From Eumeta japonica (taxonomy: Eukaryota; Arthropoda; Insecta; Lepidoptera; Psychidae): DNA of 64,000 nucleotides. The notes under the pieces were generated by a model that worked only from the letters and a program-made list of their open reading frames with translations, had not been told where the DNA came from and did not search any database. This document shows positions 34,201-46,515 of the stretch, one piece after another. The first letter of the stretch is position 1. Each line of letters opens with the position of its first letter. A program made the translations under genes and the position numbers. Location: NCBI GenBank assembly GCA_005406025.1, contig BGZK01001403.1:62001-126000 (forward strand), in the 5' to 3' direction.

Positions 34201-36950
34201 TTTATAATCCAACTAAAGTAGCGATGCATGGAAATTATTTATCGTCTTCAAATATAAAAATATTTGAATTTTGCAATTAAGAATTTATCTTAATGAAAGT
34301 AGACCAAATTATATACTATAAAATGTCAAAACGAAATTAAAACTTGTTCAAAACAATAATAATGTGAGTCATAAAACTATATTTATTTATTTCTGACTTA
34401 CGAAATGTATAAACGTAATACGTGAGACGTTATTGAAGTTTAACGTCACCATTTAGTTTTTCTTCTTAAAACGAAATTTTAAGATTATCTTTTTTATCTT
34501 TACAATTGTGAGAAGAATAAATGCTCATTAATCATCCTTAAGTCTATTAAGTCCTTTAATTAACGAAAGTACAAAAAATTCATATCATACTGAAAACGAT
34601 TTTTAATTATTTGACATTAAATATCATCGTATTACTCGGAAACATTTCATTATAACATCGAGACTATAATTTAAGTTGATCGTACCGCGATCGATAATAA
34701 CGGAGCGTAACTGGAAGCATTCCCGTCAAAACTAAATTAATGAACGTCGTAAAAATATAAAATGGTAATAACGCAACTACATATTACCGAACTACGTGAA
34801 TTACGCCCGGAAAACATTCTCCTAGAAAGCAAAGAATTATTCTGCATGCATTTTGCATGAGGACGGATATTATCAGAGTATGGGAAAGAATTTGAATATT
34901 CGAGCTCATAGATAGGTATAGAGCAATACGTCATCGGCTGGGGATGGCTGCGGGACAAAAGCATTCTTTGTTACAGCGGCTCGGTACCGACTGCAAACAA
35001 ATTTTATTTTACGTAAGCAAATAAATGTCATTGCTTATTTGTAGGAGTTTCAAATGTTTAATATGTTTTTGTTTCATTAACGTGCAGCAATTGTATTTTT
35101 TTTTATTTTGCTGTCAAAAAAGTATGTTAATTTTATTAGTGTCTTGTATTGATGCTATTAAGTAATTACGGCGTTTTGCAAGAGCTGGTATTTACACAGT
35201 TTTATGATATGAATTACACAAACCTCGTTTGTATCAAAGACGTTATCACTTTTAATTCGTTATAGCCTTAATACAAGTTAGTAGACACGAAACAAAGTTT
35301 CATTTTCACCGTATTTCAATTTCACCACTTTACACCAAATCTTTGGTCGAATTTCCCGACAGCCACAGCCGACACAGCCTTAGAGTGAGTACGGCTTGCA
35401 AATTCTGTCGATTTCGTTATTAAAATCTGACAATCTTCCTACATAGTTTGACTTTACAAGTTTCTAATCATCGATGAAATTTTTAATGTGCAATAACGGT
35501 TTAAATGTTTGATTTATTTTACAAAAAATAAAAACGATATTAAATTGTTTAACTATATTTTTTTATATTATAGTTGTTTTCATTAAAGAGTTGCTTTAAC
35601 ATACATTACTTTTGACGTGGAAAACTTAAGCGTTTAGTATTTGGCTATTATAGGTGTTACATTCGTTACGAAAATTTAATATATTTTTGACGATGATGAT
35701 GACGATGAAATAATGCACTTTTCAACTATTTTACTAGCAGTGAACTGATTAATACATAGAAAACATTCATTTGTACGTTTGACATATTATTTTGATTGTA
35801 GTTTTTTTATTTATGGAATAAACGCTATTTATTTTATTTACAACATTTTGTTCTGACTGTACCACAGCTACCGCCAGATTTTATTTCTATTAAATATTTC
35901 AATACCTCAAAAGGGTGGGAACCGCATGTCCGTAGCTTATTTATAACTATAAACTGTAACAATTATTTAGCTTAACAAAATGTATTCGAAGGCTTCAAAG
36001 AGTGCGATGCCATTTAAAGGCGTATCACTAAAAATGTTGAATCTTGAAAGTAAATAAGCGCTTTTTTTCGTTTTTTTTGTTCCTATGAACACATTTATTA
36101 TGACATGAACAAATGAAAAGATTTATTTTTCCAAATTACTTTTTTCTATGGAATGTACTGATAAGTCCATTAGCAAATCTTATCCCATGAAACTGCTAAC
36201 ACAATTTTAAATGAGTTTATCTTAGAAAAGCTTCTTTCAACTGTTGCGGTTGAGCTGCGAAAGGAAAATAGAGGAATGCTCTTACAACCTCTGGAAAAGT
36301 GGGGCAAAGCTACTGAAAGATATCAATGTCTGCAAGTTTCTATATAAATTTCCTATGTTTCAAATACAACTTTGCGGAGCAATCATTGAACCCTAAATAA
36401 AGAGTCTATATTATTTTACAGCAAACTATTAATTTTAGTTTTTTACACTAGTATTCGACAAAGGTAAGAAATAATCGGTTGTATCGTTTGGAAAACTTCA
36501 TCTACTAAAAGATCTTAAAACCTGTATATCTAGAAATCAATGAATCTAAACTGCAATAGAATTTATAAATGAAAATCTAACTACCATTAAGGGTACGGAA
36601 TTTTCTCATCTCTTGATAACTTTTTAAAGAAGCATCATCTTCGATCTTTACTTCTGAAAACTGTTTCTTACTCTTTTGACTTGTTCAGCAGACTATCGTG
36701 AAAATTTAATTTTTTTATTACTACTTAGGTACTAAAAATCATTTATCAAACTAATTAGCTTCACATAACTCATTATTTTCCACGATTATTGAAATAATTT
36801 AAGTTATAATAGGCTTTATAGAGACAGACGATTATAAATAGTTCTCGTTCTTTCTTTTAGAATAGTTTTTAAAAAACGACAAGAACTGAAATGGAAGGTT
36901 TTCCAAAATACTTTGTACATCGTTAGATTTATGATGTTTAGTTGAATTTC
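31250..36950. other. Long AT-rich non-coding interval
   Basis: A CG-richer patch at 32135-32225 (ACGCGGCCGCCCTGACCGCT) and a moderately complex stretch at 34780-34990, with repeated TGCATGCATTTTGCATG, are the only parts that rise above background. They could be conserved non-coding elements. Short ORFs in both strands have no recognisable domains. No transposon ends were found. Confidence 0.3.
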
Positions 36951-36955
36951 TTTTG

Positions 36956-37656
36956 GAACGAAGTTCCTTACGGCGGGCTTGGAGGAGATAGGGATTTTGC
37001 TGCGCGATCGAACTGAAAAAAATGTGATAGTAAAACCGTAAGAAAAAGTCCGTGGAATAAAACCGTTAAATGAGACGTGCGCAGGCGCGACAGTCGTATA
37101 CACAAGCGAGTAGTGTATTATACCTTTCTCTTTCCCCTCTTTCCGTTCTCTCATCTCTCTTTCTATTACCACTCCACCCCGCCAATGCATAGTATATACT
37201 CATGAATTCATGGACAAGCACGTGGCTAATATTCACATTATAGATACATTTTACTCGTGAGTAGTCACGTTTATTTTCATATAATTTCAAATCGTCAAAA
37301 CAATAATAAATATAGTAACAATGGCAGTGAACTAACAGTCACGTGTTAGTTCACTTGAATGCAATTGACAGTGATAATAGTGGAAATTATTCTATTTCTA
37401 TGTAATTTTGTGTTGACAAACAAAAATAAAGAGACATATTTTGTTATTTTAGTTGATAATTTGAATTACGATTTTTTTTATTTTACGTAATTTATTTTAT
37501 TTCCTAAAATACTGAATTTCCTAAATACTTTCCTGTACTTAAATAAAAACTAATCAGCAAAATTTAAGAGAAAAATCAAGAAAACCTACATAAAATTGAA
37601 CACGATTTTTTTTTGCAAATTGTATCGATTCTACATTAGCCGAAGGAACTTCGTTC
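36956..37656. repeat. Segment bounded by 18-19-bp inverted repeats
   Basis: GAACGAAGTTCCTTACGGC (36956-36974) and GCCGAAGGAACTTCGTTC (37639-37656) are reverse complements except for one inserted base. The 701-bp interval holds a CT-rich tract (37123-37170) and the 11-bp hairpin at 37326-37355. Each end is itself nearly palindromic (GGAACGAAGTTCC). A related GAACGAAGTTCC lies at 46395. This fits a non-autonomous DNA element, but a target-site duplication is not obvious. Confidence 0.45.
37326..37355. repeat. 11-bp hairpin around a CACGT core
   Basis: AGTGAACTAAC (37326-37336) and GTTAGTTCACT (37345-37355) are perfect complements. The loop AGTCACGT, read with the following G, contains the E-box CACGTG. 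Confidence 0.75.
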
Positions 37657-37659
37657 TAC

Positions 37660-38384
37660 CTGGTGTCCCACGACACCATATTGATTTTTTCTATTAGGTC
37701 TTCGTATTGCACTAAACTTAAATTTTAAAAGGTTTATTTTTCTGTCGGTTTTTTTTTGTTTTAACGCTAAGAAAAGGTCTCTTTTGTTCACGCATAATTT
37801 TGGCACAACATCGTATAAATACAACGATATTGAGTGTGTAGAAAAAAAAACAAAAATATTGAAAATAGATGACAATTTATTACACTCATCCAGGTGAACA
37901 AAGAACGGGACTCACCTCGTCAGGAACAACGTCTTGTCCTCGTTTCCACAGAATATAAAATACTTAAGAAATCGATCTACATATCACTGCAAGCCGGCGC
38001 AAGAGGATAAAACATTAGTGGGTATTCAGAATTCAGAGGGAATGATAACCGATTGTGATGGAATGTTTCAATATTCAGTATTCAGATGACTGTCACAGAC
38101 TGCGGATAACAGTTTATAACTTTTTACTACGGTGTGCCTGAGCCTGCAACATTCATACACGTAGCACTCAGAGTCCATAGAGTGCTTAGTGAGTGTGTCT
38201 ACGTAGATTCCCGGGAATCGTGAACGCCCGACAATTCCACGCCGCGACAACCGATATCGGCGATCTCATCATTACCATTCCGAAATTTATTACTGTACAA
38301 CGACTCTTTTGTACGGGACGAATAATCGAGAGTTAGGCGGTTTCAATATACAGGTGAATCGCAACAGAGTGCGAAGCGAAATCA
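37660..38384. other. Non-coding, nothing firm
   Basis: GGTGTCCCACGACACC (37662-37677) is a small 6-bp hairpin directly after the inverted-repeat end. The rest is background leading into the GC-rich block. Confidence 0.3.
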
Positions 38385-38625
38385 TCGCGGGCGGGCCGGG
38401 GCCGGAGCGGCGCGGTGTTTATTCATCTCGGCGCCGATATTAAGAAGGCGGCACGACAGATCGCGGGAGACGGAGGGCTGCGGGAGTTGCCATAGCTACT
38501 GGCGGGCGGCGCGCGTTGCCATAGCGCCACCGGCGCCGGCTTCGCAGTAGGCACGGCTCGATTTAACCCGGCCTTCATTAGAGAGGAGTGGGACGGCGCG
38601 GGCGGACAACAAATAAACATCCTAC
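38385..38625. promoter_or_regulatory. CpG-rich block with two X-box (RFX) like motifs
   Basis: This is one of the strongest GC/CpG islands in the window. GTTGCCATAGCTAC (38486-38499) and GTTGCCATAGCGCC (38515-38528) match the RFX X-box GTTGCCATGGCAAC at 12 and 11 of 14 positions, in the same orientation and 29 bp apart. GTTTATTCAT (38417) and AAATAAACATCC (38610) are forkhead-type words on either side. RFX with forkhead sites is the classic pattern at ciliary gene promoters. Regulatory function here is inferred, and no adjacent coding exon is visible. Confidence 0.4.
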
Positions 38626-39562
38626 CTGCTGAAAGTGAGGCGTGTACTTCGTTTATCGGGCATTATTTATTGAGCCGGATCGCTTCCCTCTCGCAAAGGG
38701 TTTCTTTCATCTACTTATCGATGTTTTTGCTTATTGTGCCCGAGTGGCTATACCTGTTTACGGACGAGAAAATGAACGATGGAAAATATTTTCACGGGCC
38801 GTACATGTAGATGGCGCTCGTTGCGGCGAACGGGATTATTATCACGATCGCTCTATATATATAATATGTCTATAGAGTAGACTCTCCTACACGAAAGCAA
38901 AAAGCAAATGAATAAGTACCTAAGGGAACAAGTTTTTACTAGTTTGCAGTAAATAAAGATCTGTAATAAAACAAAGCAATCCAATAAGCCTTTTATATTG
39001 ATCCATTTGCATAATCATTCACCTTTCTGTTTGGTAATCAGATTTCTTTTCTCGTGAATAAACATTCTTTACTAAGGAGATAAACCCCCATCAAGCGGAA
39101 ATAATATGCTTATTATTTGTATATACAAGTACCTAATACTGCTGTATTAAACAATTCAACTAATACAAGACTCATATTTATGTGCTATCAAAAACAATTA
39201 ATATTTTACAGAATCCATAACAAGAGTAGCCACAAAAATTGCTTGAATACTTATACACATAACAATTTAAATTATCCATCTTGTGAATTGTTGATGTTTA
39301 AAAACAGTATCTAAACCTTGTAAAATGTTCCACATACCAAGGCAACTTTTAAGTTATAATAACTGATTCGTAAATATACAACAATTAATTTTTTTAAGTG
39401 AAACTTCTTGATCAACATGATGGAGAAATTTAGTACGGTATTAAAAAATGTTGCTACATTTCCTTGCAACTTTTAACCTTCAGAGCTAAATCAAAATGTG
39501 CACAATTATCGAGGACCATTGAAAATATGATAATATGGCATAATTTGACTGATCTAATGTCA
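38626..39562. other. Non-coding flank of the GC-rich block
   Basis: An open stretch of 77 codons (38642-38875) has no recognised domain. A CTCF-like AGATGGCGCT lies at 38809-38818, listed separately. AT-rich background follows to 39560. Confidence 0.3.
38809..38818 (+). promoter_or_regulatory. CTCF-like core site
   Basis: TAGATGGCGCTCG contains the AGATGGCGC core shared with insect and vertebrate CTCF sites. A 10-bp match alone is weak. Confidence 0.25.
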
Positions 39563-39790
39563 AATCAGGGTCTGACGATGAAAGACACTAGCACCGCATA
39601 ATAGAAAAACGTAGCCTAACCGTATTTGGGCTTATTATCATTCTCTTGAGATACACTTTGGTTAAAATTGGCTTTCAGGGTATGGTAATGAGTCCGGAAG
39701 GTTGATGCTAGAACTCCACAACCTAACAACATATCCTAGCCGTGTTTTGACTTGTTGGAATTGTCTCGAGATGCACTTTGTCAACGAATA
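39563..39790. repeat. Diverged tandem duplication, about 120-bp unit
   Basis: Unit 1 (from CAGGGTCTGACGATGAAAG near 39567) and unit 2 (from CAGGGTATGGTAATGAG near 39677) share the same order. The order is a GATGxxxxxACTAG/GCTAGA word, then AACGTAGCCTAACCGTATTT or AACATATCCTAGCCGTGTTT, then TCTTGAGATACACTTTG or TCTCGAGATGCACTTTG. The two shared 58-nt cores begin about 120 nt apart and are roughly three-quarters identical by eye. Confidence 0.6.
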
Positions 39791-39799
39791 ATTTTCGTT

Positions 39800-42700
39800 G
39801 AAGACGAAGCAATAGTAATAGCTTAGCTTTTTTTCAGTTATAGAATTGTTACAGTTTGCAATGTTAAATCGATTTTTCTGAAGTTTTTGATTTCTTAGAC
39901 AATTTCAATGCAGTATTTAGATGAATCATATAATACGCAATTTGATAAAATGATTCTCATTTAAAATATAATACATATTAAATTTGAATACGTTATATCT
40001 AAAAAGTATGTATACTTCAGGTTTAGTATTAGGCTTAAGTATTCGATAACAACACTTTCTAGTAATGTAAATAATATACTGATTCTAATTTTTTGTTTGA
40101 ATAAATGCTCTTCGTTTCTTTATAGTTAACTTTATTAATCATATTGCTTTGTAATATAAATAAGGGCCATAAGTATAAACTGATCATTGATAGACATTAT
40201 TTTCTGACTCATAAAACCACTTAACCATCAATTCGTTTTTGAATCTAAATAAAAAAAAATAAAACGAATAATTACGATATATGTGGGTATACCTATAAAA
40301 ATATAGTGTTACCATATGCTGTAACTTTATTTTTATAGTGTTCATTACGAATTATTTGTTCTTCAAGAAGTAAAAAAGAATGATTAATGTCTGTCAACAT
40401 TGATTATTACAACTCAAACTTATCGATCAATCGAATTATTAGAGGAACCATATTTTATATGTCACTATCATTCGATTGTATTGTGAAAATACAAAACAGA
40501 ATATAAAATACCTATGCCATTCGATTGAACGTTTAGTCAATACGACCGAACATAAATATAATTTTTACAAAACATAAAACTAAACCTACCGAGATTAGCT
40601 AAAACTTTATTACATTTTTTTTTCATTAAATTATGTACCGAAGAGCTATTAATAATATTTAAAACGATATACAAAACATCAATTACGAAAGTGAACAAAC
40701 ATAACATTTATGCTGTTCAATTATTTACGTTAATTAGTTATTTTCGGAGTATTACGGCATAACGTGTATAAGATCTGATCTGAAACCACAGCAGAAGGTT
40801 TATATTCGTAACACTCTACATGTGAAGTGCTGTGAGTCGCGCTCGTCGACTCTTTCTCGAAAATTTATCAAACCAAAGAACACAAGGTTCTCATCGGATC
40901 GGCGCGGGAGTAACCGCAGGACCATCTTCGTGGTAAACACTCCCATTGAAAATAATCCTAAAATAAGCATGGTAAGAAATAATATATAAATTTTGTACAA
41001 ATTTTATTTGCAATGATATCGCGTTATATGTATAAAATTTAGTTTTAAGCAGATAAAAATGTGTATAATATTTTACAAAAATTATTTTTTAAGACGACAT
41101 CCATTTTATAAATGTTACCCTAGTTTAAATTGATTTTTTAAAATCGTTTTCAACATTAGAACTGGAAATATTCTTTGTAGTGATGTAACTTTCGGATCGG
41201 AATCTGAAAGAATTGGATTGTATTGTAAGTCTCAACTTAAAATATTATACGATTTATTATACACTTTAAAATGTAATAAACAAACCCCAACTGATGTTGG
41301 AAATTTTCTTATTGTATCAAAGATAAAAAAAAAATAGAACTACGTACTACGTATTACAACGACAGCTAGGGAAAAGTCCTACGACAGGAACGAAGGTATA
41401 CTAACGCCTAGGGAAAAGGTATGTGACGACTGTGGACGCGAACAGAGGTACAAACTTGGTGCGAGCTGGACAAATACAGCAGAAAATAAATTTCCTTTAC
41501 GTAAATAAGTTCAGACAAACGAAACCGTGGTCAAAATTTAACATATGTAAAAAAAACATTACCTTGAAATTCAAAAGAAAAATTGGAGTATTTTATTTTC
41601 CTTGTTTCAAAATTTTCAAGTTACGTTTCAGTTATTGCAGGTAGCAATATTTACGTGTATTTTGTTTACAGAAGATTAGTATTTCCCAATATTCATTTTG
41701 GAAATTTTCCAGTAAAATTAATGCCCCTACAAAAGCACTTAAGAGCGATATTCCGCGTAAAGTCGTAGATTACACGCTCGAGGCTCGTAAACAAAGCACT
41801 CGTAACGTCTTTGGACTTAAAAGAGTAAGAAATTGGCTTATTGTTAATTCTATGAGAGAGAACTGAAGAACAGATAAACCTTCTGAATTTGAAGAGGATA
41901 AGTATTCATACTATACTCGTGTAGACAAAGTGCTGTTTTCATTATTTATTATATACATTAACATATTAGAAATTAACACATTCTAACAATTATTATTCCT
42001 ACTTACTGCTTACACGCATTACAGGTTTCGTGTTTTCTGTAATAAACTATTAGGAATGTGAAAGCGGCTCTGGATATGAAATTTATATTGCTTCTGTTTT
42101 AAGTTCCGATTTTTTTCTATCCTACAAGTTACGACCCGGTTTTGTTTCGTCTCCGTAAAGGAGACATTTGTTGAACGTATGGAACGCTGGCCTGCACCTT
42201 GTATATAAGGAATTTAAAAATGCTATCAATAAAGTATGTATATTGCTTTCGTTTTGCGTATTTTAGCTTAGTTTTTGTACAAAACTATTGAACATGTAAT
42301 TATAGGCAACATTTATTTTTTAAATTAAAGATGGCGTCCATGACATAATAGATAGTCACGGACGAGCAAAGATAGAGACAGAATAATACGAGCGAAATAC
42401 AGCGGTTCATTCTTTTCTTTTATGATTGGATCTCTCTCTTTACGCCGGACATAATTGAACGTAAAAGTAGACTTTATGTTGATTGAAGCATATTGAAATT
42501 TTAAGGAACGTCAACAAAACAAAAGAAAACAGCATATAAGAAGCTGTGTTTATAAGTCCTTTTAATTTTAACTTATAAATTCAATTTGGGATGATATAAT
42601 TTTTCCAATTTTATTTTGCTATTAAGTTATTTCTTATCGTACATTCAATTTGTAATTAAAAGTTGACAACTTCTGAAACGAAAATATTGTTAAATAGTAT

Positions 42701-44125
42701 TTTCGTAGAAAAAAAATATTTAAAAAATTACAATTATATTTTAAAACCTTTATTCGATTTTTTAAGATATGTACAAAGTGCAGGCCGGATATGAAACGTC
42801 TTTGGAATCGTTCGATATTAATAAATAGTTTTATTTTGCAAACAGTTGCAAGATTAAAATTATTTACTATCATGTTAATGGTTTAATTAAACAGGCTCTA
42901 CTCTGATATTTTTGAAGAAATAACTCAGACCTTCTTTTTACATTGAATGTTCACTAAGGTCCCTGTGGACATAAACGAATTATCCTTATGTAATTTAAAG
43001 ATTATTATTAAACAAATACTTAGAAAGAAAGAGTATTTCACAATGTCATATTTAAAAAAAATAGAGACGGTCATTGGGGATTACCGACAGAAGTGAAAAC
43101 TTATGAAATAACATTGGTTTTTTTGAATTTTCAAATTAATTATAGTATCAAAATTTAAAACATTCGTAATTATCAAATTAAAATTATTAAAGGACTCTTC
43201 ACCATCTCCATTTAAACCAACTTTTAACAAATAGTCACTTTTAATGGTTTTAACGGTTTTAGCCCTCAAAATCATTAAAAGGAGGCTGGAAGGAAAAAAT
43301 ATACTTAAAAGTAACTTTTTTGTTAAATGTGATGTTAAAAGGAGGTGGCGGAAAAGGTCCTAACCATAGTCTAGTTCCCTTTTACATCTATCAACACTCC
43401 GAGCAATGTGTTAATATTATTTTACAATAATAAAAAATATATTCAAAATAGTCAAAAAACGGTAGGTAGGTACATAGGTACGTATTATGCAAGGTATAAC
43501 ATTCAAAGAAGACTGAGGACGACTAGTAATAAATTGTATATGTCTTACATTCAGGTATATACAATGCATTTGAATAATGTATGCGTACACACTAAATATA
43601 CGCGCCTGGACATTAGTGTGTCGGTGACGCGAATTCTAAATATTTTACCCATATAAAAATCCTCTAACGTGCTTAAAGAAGTTTTCATTCAAAAATAAGT
43701 AATGAAGTTTTCTATTTTTTAGGTTATGATTGCTACAAAGCTACTAAGACTTCTTTGTTTTAATTATTTAAATTATATTTCTATATTATTAATACATTTT
43801 ACGCTTACTTCTGTACTAATACACACTAATCACACACTGAGCATTTAAAATAACAATCAAACAGAAACACAATTTAAATGACACACAGGATACACACATT
43901 AAACACATGTCATGTATTGAAATACATAACTTACAGTTCTGTGCGTGCTTGTCGGTTGTATGTAGGTGTACTGGTTGCGTGCACACCAGTAAGCGTATAT
44001 GTACATTTACTGCTGGGTAAGTATAACACGTAACACTTATAGCTACAAATATAGTGTTAGCATTAGCACGTCACATGACAGTGTTGGTCATGAATTTTTT
44101 TAAATTACACCCCATCTGACACGTC
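39800..44125. other. Long AT-rich non-coding interval
   Basis: No supported gene. Minor items: a CTAGGGAAAAG word twice near 41367 and 41409; an imperfect hairpin CGTCCATGAC/GTCACGGACG (42335-42364); and an AAAAGGAGG phrase used twice (43277 and 43337). None forms a clear element. Confidence 0.3.
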
Positions 44126-44129
44126 TAAA

Positions 44130-44325
44130 GAAGTTCTTCTTGCCATTTCTTGCCTGAATGTTTCATTCGGTAATTTTTTTAATTTATTTTAGTTGTATAT
44201 GGCAAAATTATTAAAGAGTTGCCTTTAAGTTTTATTACTCGTTCTCCTTGACGGAAAACTGCTTTCCAAACGAGTAGTCATACATTTCAAGAGCTATTTG
44301 AAATAAAAATATTTTGAATTTGATT
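44130..44325 (+). mobile_element. LINE-type 3' tail
   Basis: GTTCTTCTTGCCATTTCTTG, later AAACTGCTTTCCAAACGAGTAG, and a terminal TTGAAATAAAAATATTTTGA resemble 3' UTR tails of insect CR1/Jockey-type LINEs. Those tails commonly carry a 'cttgccatttctt' phrase and end in AATAAAnATTTTGATTTTGA. No reverse transcriptase sequence precedes it, so it would be a strongly 5'-truncated insertion. Confidence 0.45.
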
Positions 44326-44329
44326 ATGC

Positions 44330-44990
44330 AATAGATCAGCTTTACTTTACATCTACTTCGAATTGAAGAACACGTCACTGTCCAACAGAAATTTCAGGTA
44401 CTGTCAAAACCGACACTTTCCGACTGTTTCTAACTTTAGTTATGTAGCAAAATTTCATTTTGAGAAGATTGTTAATAAAATTCATATGGAATAAAAGCTG
44501 ATTTTATTTAACTATTCAAGATTTATCATATACTTAGCGTAAATAACGTACAAACAATATTTAAGGAAATACAAGTTATAGACATGGGCAAAATTGTTTG
44601 TCCGGGTAACAGTGCGAAAGAATGACAGTTTTCTTATGTTAAGAGATGACCTCATGAGTACGAAATTATAAATCAATTACAATGTTATTTCTAATATTTT
44701 TTTATCTCTCAGTGTTTATTAAAGGAAAACATTTCGCAAAAACAATCGAATAAGACATAACAATATATGTAAAAAACCATAAGTCATAAGTTTTGGACAA
44801 TACTCGCTTTGAATTTTGGAAATACGAGAATAACAAACTGCGCTAGTCCACTCAGCCTCCTCGTGACGCGTTTCTGTCGCGTGATTTTCAATAGTTTGTT
44901 ATAATTTTTTTTCTCATAACTATCAAAACATTATTGAACACTAATCGTGTTTTCTTACATAATTTATACTATCTTAATACTATTTTAGCG
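44330..44990. other. AT-rich non-coding, nothing recognised
   Basis: Background composition with no supported features. Confidence 0.3.
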
Positions 44991-44994
44991 ACTG

Positions 44995-45155
44995 GTACTG
45001 CAATCTAAAGCGAGACCGAGAGGTAATACATACCATGAACGGGATTGGAATCATTAACGGGGCGCGGATAAAAACCGACAATGGGACTAGAAGTTAAATC
45101 CAGAACAGCCGCGGGACGGGGACATGCCCGACGGCGAGATCTCTAGATGTAAGCA
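44995..45155 (+). repeat. Third copy of the GGGATYGGRA-like minisatellite element
   Basis: AAAGCGAGACCGAGAGG, GAACGGGATTGGAATCATTA, ACGGGGCGCGGATAAAAACC, AATGGGACTAGAAG and GCGGGACGGGGACATG follow in order and end GGCGAGATCTCTAG. This parallels 16115-16280, which ends AGCGAGATCTTTCT. Confidence 0.55.
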
Positions 45156-45159
45156 ATGA

Positions 45160-46285
45160 TTGAATTGATTCGAAAACGCAAACATGCAAAATCATTAGCA
45201 TTATATTTCTCTACATTCTTTTTAAACGTTATTATGTTTTACACAAAACGTCATAAAGAATAATAATAATGAATAATGACGTAAAGTCTATTTGATTGGT
45301 CGGTAGGCACTTGTTATTTGAAGTAACTGTTCACTTATGGAATGTTGCTAGACTTATGTACAAAGTGACAACTATCGGTCTTATGTGTAGAAGAGCAAAG
45401 ACAAATTATTGTAATAAACAATAGAAAAACTTTTAAGATCATATAATTTTAAATTATGATTTGCTATGATAATATTCGTTTTTGAACACTCTTCGATATG
45501 CCGTCAATAAAATCTAAGAAGTAAATAACATTAAATCCATAAAGTAGTAAAATACAAAAAATAAAATTGACAACATTTTTACTCAAGTAAGATCGTTTGA
45601 GAGACGTACGACCGGCAATGCAGACCGTCAAAGGTAATGTGGAAGATTTAGTCGGTAGCACTCGTTTATGGTATGAATTGAATGGAAATTCTATTTCCAT
45701 TAAATTTTTGATAATTACGTTATCATAAAGAAAAGATTGCTATCCGTTAAAGATAAATCAACGAACTTTAAATATCGCTTTTGAATTTATTGACATGCTT
45801 TCTACGCTTTGTTTTTTTTTTTGTGTCACATTTTCTCAGTCATTTATTAAGCTAATTTTGAATAGAAAAAACACGAGTATCCACATTATGCCTTTCCAAC
45901 ATATTCTAAGTATCTTTGTGCTAGAGTTAATTTAGAAGAATACATATACGCAATCTGTACAAATAAATATGCTATAACCTTGCGGGCTCAAATTCGTATA
46001 TTTGTTATTTCTTCTAAGCGATAAGATCTTTAGGGCAATAAACAATCCATGGATGTGTTGGAAATATTATTAATAATTTTTTTTTCATATTTCTGTTACT
46101 AAACTGACTACAAACTATGAGGAAACAAGTTATTTTAGAAGCAAGAGATACTGGATTTGATGGTCTATTAGTCAAAATAGATGCGCTTATTGGATTTATA
46201 GATTGACCTCTGCTTTATAAATTCGAATCCTACGTTTTAGTTTGTTGCTATCTCAGAGTATTGAAAATATATTTTGTCCTGTTTA
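45160..46285. other. AT-rich non-coding, nothing firm
   Basis: A minus-strand ORF of 78 codons at 45464-45700 shows no recognisable motif. No transposon ends. Confidence 0.3.
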
Positions 46286-46289
46286 ATAG

Positions 46290-46515
46290 ACACCAGGACG
46301 GATTTCAATACAGCGCCATCTATAAATAAATATTCGATATAACGACAGGGCGGGCGGGAAAAGCTTCAGACTCCTGACGTCTAGGGTGGTTGAGAACGAA
46401 GTTCCGAAAGGCTCTGCACGAACAACAGATGGCGCTGTTCATAAAATATTCCATATTAAAAAATACTAAAGGTTGAGGGAACACATAAAACGGCAATTTA
46501 CCAAGATGTCGCTGT
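46290..46515. repeat. Repeat with facing AGATGGCGC cores
   Basis: ACAGCGCCATCT (46310-46321) and AGATGGCGCTGT (46427-46438) are exact reverse complements 105 bp apart. A diverged third version, AAGATGTCGCTGTTG, lies near 46503. A GAACGAAGTTCC word (46395) also occurs at the bounds of 36956-37656. The GC-richer interior (CAGGGCGGGCGGGAAAAGC) and these words suggest a dispersed element. The cores also resemble CTCF sites in divergent orientation. Confidence 0.4.

Noticed and set aside
38423..38620. 65-codon minus-strand ORF in the RFX-like block
   Set aside because: A/P/S-rich product of CpG-rich DNA without splice or domain support.
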